From positions 193,998,001-194,062,000 of the forward strand of contig JBITNC010000001.1 of NCBI GenBank assembly GCA_050084985.1: a DNA stretch of 64,000 nucleotides, written 5' to 3'. Every line of letters starts with the position of its first letter. Position 1 is the first letter of the stretch. The position numbers and the translations under genes were made by a program. A model generated the notes under the pieces. It made no database searches, was not told where the DNA came from, and saw nothing but the letters and a program-made list of their open reading frames with translations. Shown here in pieces: positions 44,105 to 56,750 of the stretch. This stretch comes from Nageia nagi. Its lineage: Eukaryota > Pinophyta.

Positions 44105-46036
44105 TATTGAGTACGATGTAGTGGTGTTTTCATTATTTTCAACATGAAAATATAAGTGTGCATATGGTTTCCATTGTTGCACATGTTAAAATAATGATGT
44201 TGATAAGATTTGCAAAGTTGTCAAATGAAAAAATAACAAAGGGACCAAAAGTTTTCATGAGGTACCAAAAGCCATCAAGGAGGCCAAAATGCAAATAGAA
44301 GGAGATAGATAGCCAAAGATGGTTTGGATCATTTTTTAGGATGATAACAAAGTTATGCATAGCATTGAAATTATCAGATTCCATGTTGGTCTGATTTCAT
44401 GCACTCATGTGGATTTTGGAGCAATCAAAAATCTAGGTAAAACTAGCTTCATGTAAGTAAAACTATGAGCAAATGGTGAAGAGGCTAAAATTTAAATCAA
44501 ATATAGTACTATATAAAAAATATGTGGTCCAAATTTTGGATCAAGAAGGCAACCAAGGTAGAAATGGTGCAAGCTACAAAATGCCACTTCATAACTTTTT
44601 CATAGTTCTGAGCATGAATTTTGATTAAGTCATGGAAATAGTTGGATGGTTATTTTAGGTTCTTGAAGTTTTTAAATTTGGAATTTCAAATTTTGTACAT
44701 GTATAACTTGGTGAGATGAGCAACTTTGTCTTTTGAATCATCTTGATTTGAGGTCTCAAAGTATGAGAATCTCTAATGTGCACCAAACTAAGCATGTGTA
44801 ATGTTTGACAAAATGTCTTCAAATCTTCATTAGAGGCCACTTTACAAGAAGTGTTATGCGCAAACTATGAGTAGTTATACATTCAAATATTTACAAAATG
44901 TATTCGATTATATGTAGAATATGTGGTCCAAATGTTTTCTTAAACTATGAAACTAGTAATAAGTTATGGCTCTTCAAAAATTCCTCTAAAGTTCTTTTTT
45001 CCTACTTTTCCTAGCCTTAGCATGTGCATTGTTTGATGAAATGCCTCTAGAATTTATATGGAGAATTGATTATTCTTTTTGTGACAAAGAAAGCTAGTGA
45101 AGTGTTTGATGAAAACAAAGGTGTTGAGGAATATTATTTTTTATATATATTTCTTGAAGATAATGAAAAGCATGAATTTGTTTGTAATATATGGCCCAAT
45201 AAAATAAATGGGACAATATATTAAAATAAAAATAGAAGAGGATGACAAGCTTATAAAAATTAAAAATGATTTTTTCAAGAGAAAAAAAAAAAGATTTATT
45301 GAGAGAAGAGCAAGAGTTATTGAAAGAAGAAAAAAAGAATAGAATAAAAAGGGAGTCTCACAGTTTTGGTCATAACTTGAGATTTTGAAGTTCGATTGAG
45401 CATGTTTTTTTTGTAGATTGGGCAAAATTTGAATATCTAAAATTTTGAAATATCATAAAGAACAAAAAAAATATGGTATGGTACAAATTTTTTATTTGCT
45501 TTGAAGAGTATTTTGTTGAGTTTTGAATTGGAGGGTTTTGTTGATATTTGGGCAAGAGGATTTAGTTTTGCATATGGAGTATTTGGGTTTGGAATGTTAG
45601 TGGGTTTTGGATGGGAAGTTTTTTGTAGAAAAAAAAGTTGTGAGCTAGAACACTTAGGGTCTTATTGATAGAATTTAAACTATTTCTAGATATTTCTATA
45701 TTCATCGAGTTGGTGCTTGGCAATAGGGGTTGGTGCTCCTTGCAATTGGTACTGCTAAAGATTAGGTTGGTTGGTGACACTCCCCATAGTGAGTGTTGTA
45801 AAAATTTATAAAGTCAGTGCTTTGAAAAGGCTAGATTTAGATGGAATTCCAAGTAATCATTTTTGAGAATGTATTCTAAATGATGAACCTCGTTATATTT
45901 GGTGTTGTGTGATTATTTCTTAATGTGGTTACTTTGTTTTGTTTTAATTTCTCCACTACATTAGTATTATGGCTTTAAAGTTTTAATTTTAAGATACTGA
46001 TTCATCCCCCCTATCAGTGTCACACCTAGTTCAACA
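44105..46036 (+). repeat. 5' LTR of element F
   Basis: Starts TATTGAGTACGATG (decayed TGTTGAG) and ends CTAGTTCAACA. Homologous throughout to 51375-53309, for example ttcatgaggtaccaaaagcc, taagcatgtgtaatgtttga and ggcccaataaaataaatggg. Confidence 0.92.
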
Positions 46037-46038
46037 AG

Positions 46039-46056
46039 TGGTATCAAAGAGAGGTT
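46039..46056 (+). promoter_or_regulatory. Primer-binding site of element F (initiator tRNA-Met type)
   Basis: tggtatcaaagagaggtt lies two bases after the 5' LTR. It matches TGGTATCAGAGC-AGGTT with substitutions of the G-to-A kind. Confidence 0.8.
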
Positions 46057-46100
46057 CCTATTTTAGGTAAATCAACTAGGGACATCTTGAACATGGCACA

Positions 46101-47960
46101 ATGGCTCTAGGTGAAGGTTTCTCTTCGAACAAAGCTGCATTATTTGATGGCATTAACTATGATTATTGGAGGATCAAGATGCAGATATATCTCAATGCTT
46201 TGGGGTATGATATTTGGGAGGTTGTTAAGAATGGCTACACCACACCTTCTACACCTATTATAGATGTTGTAGATAAAAAGGTGTACGAAAATAATTCAAA
46301 GGCCAAGAATGCTATCATGTGTGGATTGGTGGGTAGTGAGTTGGTAAGAGTAATGAATTGTACATATGCAAAAGAAATATGGGATAAGCTAAAAAATATT
46401 CATAAAGTAGACATGAAGATCAAGGAGGCCAAGCTCCAAACACATTAGACACAATTTGAAAATTTGAAAATGAATGAACATGAAAATATAGAAGCATACA
46501 TGCTAAGGGTCAATGAGATCATGAATGTCATTAGAGGACTTAGATAAAATATTTAATACTTTGTCATTGTGAAAAAGGTATTGCACTCCATTCCTCAAAG
46601 GTTTGATTCAAAAGTTTTTGCTATAGAATAGGAAAAATATTTACATACTTTTAGTATGGATCAAATGCATGGTTCTTTCATGGCTTATGAAATGAAAATA
46701 GGAAATTCCACACCCTTAGATAGGGAAGCTACTTTCAAAAAAAATAAAAATGCTAAAGAAAAATAAGAATCGAAAGGAGAAGGATCTTTAGATGAATTGG
46801 AGGAAAATTTTATTAGAAAACTAAAAAAGGGGAAGGGAAAGTATAAAGGAAAGTTATCTTTCAAGTGATTTAACTACGATGGTGTTGGCAACTTTGCAAT
46901 CAAATATCCTATCAAAGAAAAGAATAAAAACAATGATGAGTCATACAAAGAAAAAGAGGAAAGGAATAAATCACACTCCAAAAATGGAAACTCTTTGCAA
47001 AGGAGTTTCTTATCAAAAAATGAAATCTCATCAAAAAAATAGCTCAAATGACAATTCAGAAGAAGAAACAAATAAAGCCTTATTCATAGCATTTTTGGAT
47101 GAGAAACAAGAAGAAAAGAAAAAGGGTGTTGAAAAGAAAATTAATGAGGAAGAACATGATGAAGAAGAGATAGAGGAGGAAGTTAACATGGAAGGAGAAC
47201 TTGTGGTAGCATTAGATGCACTTGACAAGAAAAGAAAAAGGCATAGGAAAACTTCTTGAAAACTTGATGATGCAAATGAAATCATCATAAGCTTGAGAGT
47301 GCAGTTAGAAGAAGTACAAAAAATAATTGAGGATCTTGCAGGAAAACTCACTACCAAAGTTAAGTACTACAACAAGCTAGAAGCAGAGATTACAAGGTTG
47401 AGTCTTTGTTGGAGGAGATGAGTTATAAAATTAGTGGGTATCATAAACTCGAGGGAGGATCCTTATAGTTAGATGAAATCCTAAAGATCCAAATATTTTT
47501 AGACATTAAATTTGATTTGGATTTTGAAGAAGGAAAAACCTCCAAATATGTGAATGAAAAATTAGAAATCAAGGAAGAAAAGAATTGATCAATCAAGCAA
47601 AACCATCTTATGTAAGGCAAAATAATACTAGAAATGATAAGAATATGGATAATCATTAATTCACACATGTTGCACATCAAAGGAGAAGAATATTTTTGGC
47701 ACCTATTCCAATGTGGCAAAGTCCACAACCCAAGTTCACTCAATATTTTTCTAGTTATTATTTTAAGTGCAATGGGTATGGACATAAAATCTCTGAGTGC
47801 AAATATAACATAAGTCCAAGAAACATCTTAAGAAGAAACATATTTGCACCATTGATGGATTATGCTATAGAATGTTATAACTATCACAACTATGATCACA
47901 TTGCAAGAAATTGTAGGAGTATATTCTCTTGTAATCAATTTCAGTGAAGATCTTTTCAAT
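46101..47960 (+). pseudogene. Element F gag
   Basis: Starts MALGEGFSSNKAALFDGINY, then DYWRIKMQIYLNALGYDIWE, the DUF4219/UBN2 capsid (open 46101-46448). After a stop it continues with TQFENLKMNEHENIEAYMLR and VNEIMNVIRGL. An acidic Lys/Glu-rich region lies at 46879-47259 (EEHDEEEIEEEVNMEGELVV), then a coiled-coil-like stretch LRVQLEEVQKIIEDLAGKL. Two CCHC knuckles lie at 47696-47947: FKCNGYGHKISECKY (first Cys appears as Tyr-Phe) and ECYNYHNYDHIARNC (second Cys as Tyr). Several frame changes separate these pieces. The start was chosen because it follows the primer site directly and begins with the family's conserved FDGxNY context. Confidence 0.88.
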
Positions 47961-48109
47961 CATAGGGCATGAGATAAAATAAAAACATTCCATAGAGATA
48001 GATACAATAAACCAAATAGGAAGAGATAATACAAGAAATTAAGATAGGTGTTAAGAAGGTATGGAAAAAGAAGGAATAACCAAAATAAGAAAAAGAATCT
48101 TTGATAGTA

Positions 48110-49370
48110 CAAATAGCTTTTAAAGTACAAGATAAATCAACTCCATGCATACTAGACAATGGTTGTTCTAGTCATATGATTATGGATAAAAGGAGACTTT
48201 AGAAACTAGAATAGCATGAAGGTGGATCAGTAAAATTTGGCAACAATGATAGAGAAAATATTATCAATAAAGGCATAGTTAAGATCAATGATGAAAATAT
48301 CAAGTCAGAAGAGGTATTATTTATTATCAAGTTGAAATATATCATGTTAAGTATAGGTCAAATTTATGATAGAGGACATGATTTAATATTCAAGAAAGAT
48401 AGATGTGAAATTAGAAGAATGAACAATGGCAGGTTAGTTGCAATTGGCACAAGGACTTTCAGAAATATGTATACATTAACAAATACTTCATAGGGATCAT
48501 GTTTGCTTGGAAAGGAAGATGAATATTGGCTTTGGCACAAGAGACTTGGACACATCAGCTTTAACAACTTAATCAAAATTAGTTTGAAGAACATAATTTG
48601 AGATATCCCAAGTATCGAGAAACCATCAAATAGTATTTGTTCTTCATGTCAAAAGAGTAAGCTCACTAGATCCACTTTCAAGACAAAGGAGTATTATTCT
48701 AAGAAACCACTAGAGCTTTTTCATTCTAATTTGTGTGATCCTATGAGGATGAAAAGTATAAATAGGGATAAGTACTTCATGTTATGCATAAATTATTATT
48801 CTATGATGAGATGGATATTATTTTTGAAACACAAGTCAAAACCACTTGAAAAACTTGAGACCTTCAAGAATCAAAAAAAAATTAGGTTGGAAGGAGGATC
48901 AAATGTTTGAGATTGAGCAAATGAGGTGAGTTTATTTTAGATGATTTCAATGAGTTTTATCACAAGTATGATATTAGGAGATAGGCTTTTGTAGCAAGGA
49001 CACCTTAACAAAATGGTGTGGTAGAAAGAAACAATAGGTTAGTTCAAGAATGTCATGAATAATATTGATAGAAAAAACATAGCTGATAGGTTTTGGAAAG
49101 AAACAGTCCACACTGTAGTTTATATTTAGAATAGGTGTATGTTGAGGAACCACAAGAGTAAGACACCATATGAGTTATGGTTTGGTAAAAAAGTATCAGT
49201 GAGATACTTCAAAGTCTTTAGGAGTAAGTGCTACATCAAGAGAAAGAAACAAAATCTTGGTAAGTTTGATGATAGAGCAGATGAAGGTATATTCCTTGGT
49301 TACTCAACAAAAAGTAAAGTTTACAAGTGTTACAGCAAAAGACTCAAAAAAGTTGTTTAGAGTGTAGATA
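48110..49370 (+). pseudogene. Element F protease and integrase
   Basis: Protease: STPCILDNGCSSHMIMDKR at ~48130-48190, where Copia has LDSGCSRHM, so the catalytic D-S-G is D-N-G. Integrase: finger at ~48535-48660 (RLGHISFNNLIKISLK, SICSSCQKSKLTRS), core start LFHSNLCDPMRMKSINRDKY (the first catalytic Asp is Asn), then ARTP.QNGVVERNNRLVQE at ~48995-49050 with the catalytic Glu kept. The open C-terminal piece at 49139-49360 has KTPYELWFGKKVSVRYFKVF and EGIFLGYSTKSKVYKCYS. Inactive. Confidence 0.88.
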
Positions 49371-49669
49371 TCAATTGATGAGATCAGAGTACCTTCAAAA
49401 GACAATGATAAAAAAATTTTGGTTTGTCAAGAATACATTGAGGTAGATGAGGTAGAGGAACAACTAGAAAAGCAACCAAAGAATGGCTCTAGTGACTCAC
49501 ATGGTGATTCGCAAATGGAAGAAATCTAGGTAAATGGAAAAAGGATCATCCAAGTGATCAAATAATTGGAGACCAGAGTACTAGAGTTTAGAAAAGGAGA
49601 AGAAAAATAAGAACATATTCCCTTGTTTCAAGTATAGAACCAAAGAATGTTATAGAGGCAAGTCATGAT

Positions 49670-51090
49670 GAGAGTTAGATCAAGGTAATGGATGAGGAGT
49701 TAGACCAGATTGAAAAAAATTAGACTTGGGAGTTGGTACCAAGGCCTAAGAACAAAAATATGATTAGCACCAAGTGGGTTTCTCATAGCAAGCTCGATAA
49801 ATATAGAAAAATGATAGAAAACAAAGCAAGGTTGGTTTGCAAAGGGTATGCTCAAGTTGAAGGTATTAATTTTAAAAAAAACTTTGCTCCTATAGCTAGA
49901 TTAGATGCTATTTGCATGTTTCTTGCTTTGGAAGTGTACAAAAACTTCAAGGTTTATCAAATGGATGTAAAATTAGCATTTTTGAATGGAAATATTGAGG
50001 AGGAAGTCTACATTGAGTAAACAGATGGATTTTAGATAAGTGACAACCTAAATTTTGTATGTAAATTAAAAAAGCACTTTATGGTCTAAAACAGACACCT
50101 CAGGCATGGTACTCTAGGCTTGATGTGTATCTTCATTAGCAGGGTTTCAAAAAAGTTATGGTAGATAGTAATCTCTACATTAAATCTAAAAATAATCAAG
50201 TTATCATTATGGTTTATGTAGATAATATTGTTTTTAGAGGTAGTAAGGATGAAATATGCAAAGACTTTAACCAAATGCAAATAGAGTTTGAGATATCAAT
50301 GATAGGTGAACTTTCATATTTTTTTGGTTTACAAGTTAATCAATTGAAGAATGATATTTTTATTTTGTAAATCAAGTATATAAAGGAGATGCTAAAAAAG
50401 TTCACTATGGAGGATTGCAAACTTGTGAGCACTCCTATGACGATAGGTTGCAAGCTTAGTAAGGATGAGAAGTCCCCATCAATGGATTAGACTATGTACA
50501 GGCCAATGATTGGGAACCTATTATATCTAATAGTTACTAGACCTAACATACTTCAGGCAATGTGCATGGTTGAATGATTTCAAGTGAATCCAAAGGAGAT
50601 GTGATTGCATTAAAGTGAATTTTTTGGTACTTCAAAGGTACAATGGACTACGACCTATGGTATCCTAAGGGGAAGGATTTCACACTCATTGCTTTCTCAG
50701 GTATAGATTGGGTAGGGTGTGTAGATGATAGGAAGAGCAGTAGTGATGGTGCATTTTACTTGGGCAACAATCTTATTGGTTGGTATAGCAAGAAATAGGA
50801 ATCAGTATCATTGTCCATAGTGGAAGTAGAGTACATATCAATGACATCATGTTGAACATATGTTTTATGGATGAAATAAATGAGGAAGGATCTAAGTATT
50901 CATATCACTAAGCCCATTTCATTTATGTGTTATAACACAAGTGCAATCAATATTTCCAAGAATCTAGTCATGCATTCAAGAACGAAACACATTACCATTT
51001 GGTACCTTTTTTGAAAGAAAAGGTTGCAGAAGGAGAGGTAAATTTGAAATTTATTCCCACATTAGAGCAAGTAGTGGATATCTTCACTAA
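49670..51090 (+). pseudogene. Element F reverse transcriptase and RNase H
   Basis: Open at 49733-50020: [37 protein letters not shown] and [20 protein letters not shown] (first Asp kept). Open at 50158-50370: IIMVYVDNIVFRGSKDE, so the YVDD box reads YVDN, then GELSYFFGLQVNQLKNDIF. RNase H at ~50700-51080 shows VGCVDDRKSSSDGAFYLGNN (Asp kept), SIVEVEYISMTS (Glu kept) and a final TKHI segment. Stops at several Gln/Trp positions. Confidence 0.9.
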
Positions 51091-51315
51091 ATAATTACCT
51101 AAAAAAGTTTTTGAGTACTTGCAAAGGAAATTGGAAGTGGTGACATTGCCCAGGTGTTGACTAGCTTTTGGAAATACAATCTCAAGGGAGTAATTTTGTA
51201 CTTTCTTATCATTTTTCTCCTGTATAATTATGTTCTATTATATACATATTTACACTTAATTATTGTGTGTATGGACTTAGGGAGAGTCCAAGGCACTCGT
51301 TTGTATTTTTTGTCA

Positions 51316-51374
51316 AAGGGGGAGAAGAGTAATAGGTTTTTATGTGTGTTGCCAATAATTCCAAAGGAGGAGAT
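51316..51374 (+). promoter_or_regulatory. Polypurine tracts of element F
   Basis: Two purine-rich runs, aaagggggagaagagtaata (51316) and aaaggaggaga (51363), precede the LTR. The second abuts TTGTTGAG and is the likely 3' polypurine tract. Confidence 0.7.
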
Positions 51375-53309
51375 TGTTGAGTACGATGCAACGATGTTGT
51401 CATTATTGTCGATACAAATAGACCAATGTGCATATGGTTCCCATGATTATATGTGTCAAAGTAATGATGTCGACAAGATTTGCAAAGTTGTTGAATGCAA
51501 AAACAACAAAATAACCAAAAGTTATCATGAGGTACCAAAAGCCATCAAGGGGGCCAAAACGCAAACAAAAGGTGATGGAAAGCCAGAGATGGTTTGGATC
51601 AATTTTTAAGGTGATAAAAAAGTTTTGTATAGAATTGGAATGGTTAGATTCTATGTCAATTCGATTTCATGCACTCTTGTGGATTTTGGAGCAGTCAAAA
51701 ATCTGGGTAAAATTGGCTTCGTGCAAGTCAAATTGCGAGCAAATGATGATGAGTTAGATGATGAAATTTAAATCAAATATATTACTATATACCAAGAAGA
51801 TGTGGTCCAAATTTAGAATCAAAGATATTATCGATACAAAAATGGTGCAACCTGCAAAATGCCACTTCCCAACTTTTTGCAGTCCTAAGCACGAATTTTG
51901 GCTATCATGGAAATAGTGGGATGGTTATTTCGGGCTCTTAAAATTTTCAGATTTTAAATTTTAAATCTTATACATGTATAACTTGGTGATATGAGAAACT
52001 TTATTTTTTGAATCATCTCAATTTATGGTCTCGAAGTATGAGAAACTCTAATGTGCACCAAACTAAGCATGTGTATTGTTTGATAAAATATCTTCAAATC
52101 TTCATTAGAGGCCACTTTACAAGAAGTGTTGTGCACAAACTATGATGAGTTGGACCTTCAAATTTTGATAGAATGTATTTTATTATATGGATAATTAATT
52201 GTCCACATTTCATATTACATCGTGCAACCAGTAATAAGTTATGGCTCTACAACAATGCCTCCAGAACTCTTTTTCCATTTTTTCCAGCTTTGGCATGTGA
52301 ATTGTTTGATGAAATGCTTTTGAAATTTATATGGAGAATTGACTATTCCTTTTGTGATGGAAAAGGCCAGTGAAGTGTTTGACAAAATGTTTCATTAAAA
52401 TAAAGGTGTTAAGGAATATTATTTTTGATATATATTTCTTGAAGATAATGAAAAGCATGAATTTATTTGTAATATATGGCCCAATAAAATAAATGGGACA
52501 ATATATTAAAAATAAAAATAGAAGAAGCCAACAAGCTTATAAAAATTAAAAATAATTTTTTTAAGAGAAAAAAAAAAAAGAGTTATTGAGTGAAGAAAAA
52601 AAAAGAATAGAATAAAAAGGGAGTCTAGCAGTTTTGGTCATAACTCAAGATTTCAAAGTCCAATTGAGTCCATTCTATTTGCAAATTGTGTGAAATTTGA
52701 ATATCTAAAATTTTGAAATATCATGAAGAATAGAAAATAACATGGTATGGTATGAATTTTTCATTTTCTTTGAAGCATATTTGGTTGAGTTTTGAATATT
52801 TTTGTTGATATTTGGGCAAGAGGATTTTGTATTGCATATGGAGTATTAGGGTTTGGAATGTTAGTGGGTTTTATATGATAAGTTTGTTGCATAAAAATAA
52901 GTTGTGAACTAGATGACTCAGGGTTTTATTAATAGAATTTAAACTATTTCTAGATATTTCTATATTCATCAAGTTGGTGCTTAGTAATAGGGCTTGGTGC
53001 TCCTTGCAGTTGGTGTTGCTAAAGATTGGGTTGGTTGGTGCCACTCCCCATAGTGGGTGTTGTAAAAATTTGTAAATTTGGTGCTTTGGAAAGGATGGAT
53101 TTGGACGGAAGTTCAAGCAATTATTTTTAGGGTTATAGCCTAAATGATGAACCTCATTATATCTGGTGTTGTGTGATTGTCTCTTAATGTGCTTACTTTA
53201 TTTTGTTTCAATTTTTCCATTGCATTATTTTAAGTATTATAGATTTGAGGTTTTAATTTTAAGATACTAATTCACCCCCCCCCCTCTCAATTTCATACCG
53301 AGTTCAACA
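51375..53309 (+). repeat. 3' LTR of element F
   Basis: 1935 bp, starting TGTTGAGTACGATG and ending GAGTTCAACA. It contains a long C run near its end (about 53275-53284) that is shorter in the 5' LTR. Confidence 0.92.
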
Positions 53310-53314
53310 TTATC

Positions 53315-54744
53315 TTGAAGATGGAGGTCCACTAATGCTATGAAGGGCTTGAAAAGAGATTCAAACAAGTGCAAGAAGGGAAAATTGATTTGGAAATTAT
53401 TCTAGTAAGGAAAATCATAAAATTGAAGAGCTAAGTTGAATATTTAAGCAATCAAACTTGTTCAAGACCCAAAAATGGAAACAAGAATGCAAACCAAATT
53501 ATCTTAATACTGAAAGAACTAGAAAAGAATATGAAAAAAATACCCAGAAGCTAAAAATATGGATGTAATGGTAAGAATTAAATCAAACCAACTTCAATAT
53601 GCCTACACAGAGATATTGAGTCATACATAATCACTCAACCATACAAAAAGAATGAAAACAAGGAGTTGCATACCAAATGAAATATTTTCTATGATAACTG
53701 CTAAAACTGGAAGCATAACATTACAATAATCTCTTCTATTTCACTTTATAAAGGAAAAAAGTCATATTTATAGAAGAAAAGAGATGGAGTATAAAAGATT
53801 CAAGAAATATGATGGAGCATTATTCACTCAAAAAATTAGGAAAAACATAAATGACATCTATTAGAAAAGAATAAAGACCATGTTTATGCATCCAAGGAAG
53901 ATCTAATCATATATGCATTCAACTACATGTTTGTAAAGGGAATAAATATTGGTAGGTAAAGAGTCATTCCATCATTATAGCCATTGGAGGAGTTGTGCAC
54001 ATATAGAGAAAGAAGAATTAAATACCAAGAGGTTCAATAGAGCATGGAGTAGGAATCAATGACGCAGATTGATTGTTCATGTAAAAATGAATTCAACCTA
54101 GGAACATTAAATTCCTTCAATTATTTCTCATCAAGTATCAACAAATCATAGTGAAGAAGGGGCATAGATTTATAATTGTTCATTCTTCTAACAAGGGATA
54201 CCAAGTATAAAACATTTCTACATTTTTCTTATTTTTATGCATAGTTGAATAATTTTAGCAGATCAATTTTACAAATTAAGCTAGTCTTTGCCAAGTTTAG
54301 CAAAATATCAATCAAGTAGAAAAATAAAATGTATGATATATTTTTACATGCATGGAAGCAAATAAAACTCATTTTTACATTAAAAGTGTGAAAATAATAA
54401 ATGGGTTTTTTTTAAAGAAAATTCAATGAATTTTCTGACAATGTTGCTCCATTCTAAGTGTCATTGCTCAATAAACAAATGCTCAAAAACTTATAAAAAT
54501 ATAAATTATGCCATTTACAATGCATGTTACATCTTGAATTTTTATGAAATAGTGTTATATATGCAAGTTATAACAAAAAATATATATATTTCTATTAAAA
54601 TGTAATTTCATTCTTCAAATTGTTTTATTACATACTTGATATATTACCTCATTTTACTTTTATTGATGCAAGATTATGCTTAACTTATGAAGTGTGAGTC
54701 AAGGAGCCCCACCATGTACATTTTGAATGTGTATGTCTTTATAG
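53315..54744. other. Unassigned sequence between elements F and E
   Basis: AT-rich, with no recognised motif on either strand until the PMD fragment. No open frame worth calling. Confidence 0.5.
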
Positions 54745-54983
54745 CTAAGGAGAAAGAGCGTTTAAATTCTTTAGGCCTTGGTTATATGAGGCATGCACTT
54801 GCAAGTTCCTTATGACAAATACTTTCTTACTGCCCTGATGGAGAATTAGTATGATGACACCAACATCTTTCACTTATCGATGGGTGAGATCACTGTCACT
54901 CTCACTGATGTCCATCAGATTTTGTGTACCCATGAAGGGTACCCTTATTCATAATATCATTCCTTACATGGAACATATGGAGG
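54745..54983 (+). pseudogene. Plant mobile domain (PMD/MAIL1-like) fragment cut by element E
   Basis: Reads ERLNSLGLGYMRHAL, then (one frame change) QVPYDKYFLTALMEN, a TAG at a Trp position, YDDTNIFHLSMGEITVTLTD and VHQIL. These are the aminotransferase-like/plant mobile domain signatures (LLTALVERW-xx-TxTFHLPxGEMTxTLxDV). The domain stops abruptly where the LTR of element E begins at 54984. The rest is either beyond the right edge of E, outside the window, or lost. Distinct from the better preserved PMD copy at 57.9 kb. Confidence 0.8.
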
Positions 54984-55784
54984 TGTTGATATATATTTTG
55001 CTATCACCTAGGGTTTTACTCTAAATGAACTAAATACACATAAAAATTTATTGTATGATTTATGAAAACTAATTAATTCAAATAAACATACATGAACAAG
55101 GAAATATAATAGTATAGTAACAAAATAATAAAATTGCATTGATGTCAAGATGTAAAATGAGCTATACGTACTAAAGATTAAGGAATCAAGTGAAAGATAA
55201 ATACATGTGTGTCATTAACTATGTCGAGACCAAGGATATGATAGATGAACTTGTTGAAGAGTAGTGACCTTGCTATTCGAACCCTAAGGACAATTGTAAA
55301 AGAAACAACAATGTAGGTGCTAATCTCTGAGAGCTCAACATGGATATGAATGCTAGCATGGGTGCAAATGTTCCTAAGGAATGAGGCTTGCCAACAAGAA
55401 TCAATGAAAGAAAAAATAATGATAATTCAAACCAAACATATGATCATGGAAGTGGATAATAGATACTTGCTCGAGTGATAACAAGATTCCAATCTCAATA
55501 GAGGCATTTAGAAACACCTAAGTGTATGGTACTAGCTATCAAGATATAATCTTGATATGCTTTTTCTAGGTTACATATTTATACATTTATATCAAGTGTG
55601 ATTCACCATTTGAGCCCTTGAATATTGGTTGAAGTCATCTTGGTGTACCTAACATAAAATATAAAAACACAACTTGAGAAATATATGATAATAATGTAAA
55701 ATATGACTCAAATGTGATTAAATGTATGTTTAAAGTTGCACCTAAGTGAGATCGTATTAAGGGGACCACTTTTAGGTGTCAATA
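54984..55784 (-). repeat. 3' LTR of element E
   Basis: 801 bp, starting TGTTGATATATATTTTGCTA and ending GGTGTCAATA, with minus-strand polypurine tract taaggggagcatc adjacent at 55785-55797. The first ~155 bp match 63846-64000. The length agrees with the 802-bp LTR of element C. Confidence 0.88.
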
Positions 55785-55797
55785 GATGCTCCCCTTA

Positions 55798-56750
55798 GTA
55801 AGTATAAAGAAATTGAATCTTAAAATAATATTATACTTGCAAATAAAGTAAAGGTAAAGGGAAGAAAAAATTGACACTTCCTTTGTTTAGCTATCTAAAT
55901 TATCAAGGATTTGATGATGTATATTTCCTCCTCTTTTCATTGATTATAAGATGTAATGACTTGCATGTAGTACAATCAACCAATAGTAAAGAATGAAATC
56001 TGAAAATGAGAGGTACACACTTTCAAGAAAGTATATGATTATTGACTCATAAAACATATAGCATCGATAGTAAGAGAAAATATCATAGTATTTCATCAAA
56101 TTATATAACAATAATGGAGCAAATATGAATTAATATAATATGCATACATCATCTTGCAAACACTAAATACAAAAATACTCAATATTTCATTCTTAAATGC
56201 ATATATAAGAAATCATGATAAAGGTGTTTCCACATCATCATAGGATACATACCCCATTCCTATATGCAAAACATGCAATCAAAACCATATATATTATCAT
56301 TGTTATGAGGTACATGACCCATTCCGATATGCAACATATGAATCATGAAGAACTACATGGTGACGGTTAGTTGAGACCCAACTGACAAAGGTGAATCAAA
56401 TATGGAGGTTAGTTGATACCCAACTAGCAAAGGTGACTCAAAGACATGGTTGGTTTAAATATTTTCTAACCATGTTATGTGATATGTCATTCATCGTCAT
56501 GAGGTACATGCTCCATTCTTAGATATTGATATGAGATGAAGTCATCATCATGAGGTACATACCCAATTCTTAGATTGTGTTATATGTGATGGTTAGTTGA
56601 TACCCAACCAACAAACATGACTTGGTGATTATTGGTTGGAATATATTTCAATCATGCAAATAATTGAATGCAAAGTGAATACAAGGATGGAAATACTCCC
56701 TATAACTTATTCACTATGCTAATGTGTTGTGATTTGGCCTATTTTATGCC
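55798..56750 (-). other. 3' non-coding tail of element E with hairpin repeats
   Basis: Homologous in layout to 20294-21254 of element C. Two interspersed short repeats occur. (1) (c/t)catgaggtacat(a/g)c-ccattc near 56245, 56311, 56497 and 56547. (2) gttagttga-acccaact-(a/g)c near 56362, 56407 and 56591, each able to form an 8-bp stem. A third hairpin, acatggtt...ctaaccatgt, spans ~56435-56468. Confidence 0.75.

Larger units (their letters stand above)
44105..53309 (+). mobile_element. Ty1/Copia LTR retrotransposon F with 1.9-kb LTRs
   Basis: 9.2-kb element with direct LTRs 44105-46036 (1932 bp) and 51375-53309 (1935 bp). Primer site follows at 46039, then gag, protease, integrase, RT and RNase H in Copia order (integrase before RT), and purine tracts before the 3' LTR. 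Near-equal LTR lengths show it is structurally complete, but every coding block has stops and it is inactive. The long Gag with an acidic/coiled region and two zinc knuckles, plus long LTRs, recalls the SIRE/Maximus lineage. No env-like ORF was seen after RNase H. Confidence 0.93.

Noticed and set aside
45141-45780. Several minus-strand open frames in the 5' LTR of element F (also 52871-53116 in the 3' LTR)
   Set aside because: They lie antisense inside LTRs, have low-complexity Ser/Phe/Leu composition, and are not kept as the same frame in the partner LTR. Chance openness.
47031-47357. Ser/Phe-rich 108-codon minus-strand frame
   Set aside because: It is the reverse complement of the acidic Lys/Glu-rich part of the element F gag.
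51154-51609. 151-codon plus-strand frame at the end of element F, considered as an env-like ORF
   Set aside because: It crosses the polypurine tract into the 3' LTR and has no transmembrane-plus-signal layout beyond one hydrophobic stretch. Not convincing as a gene.
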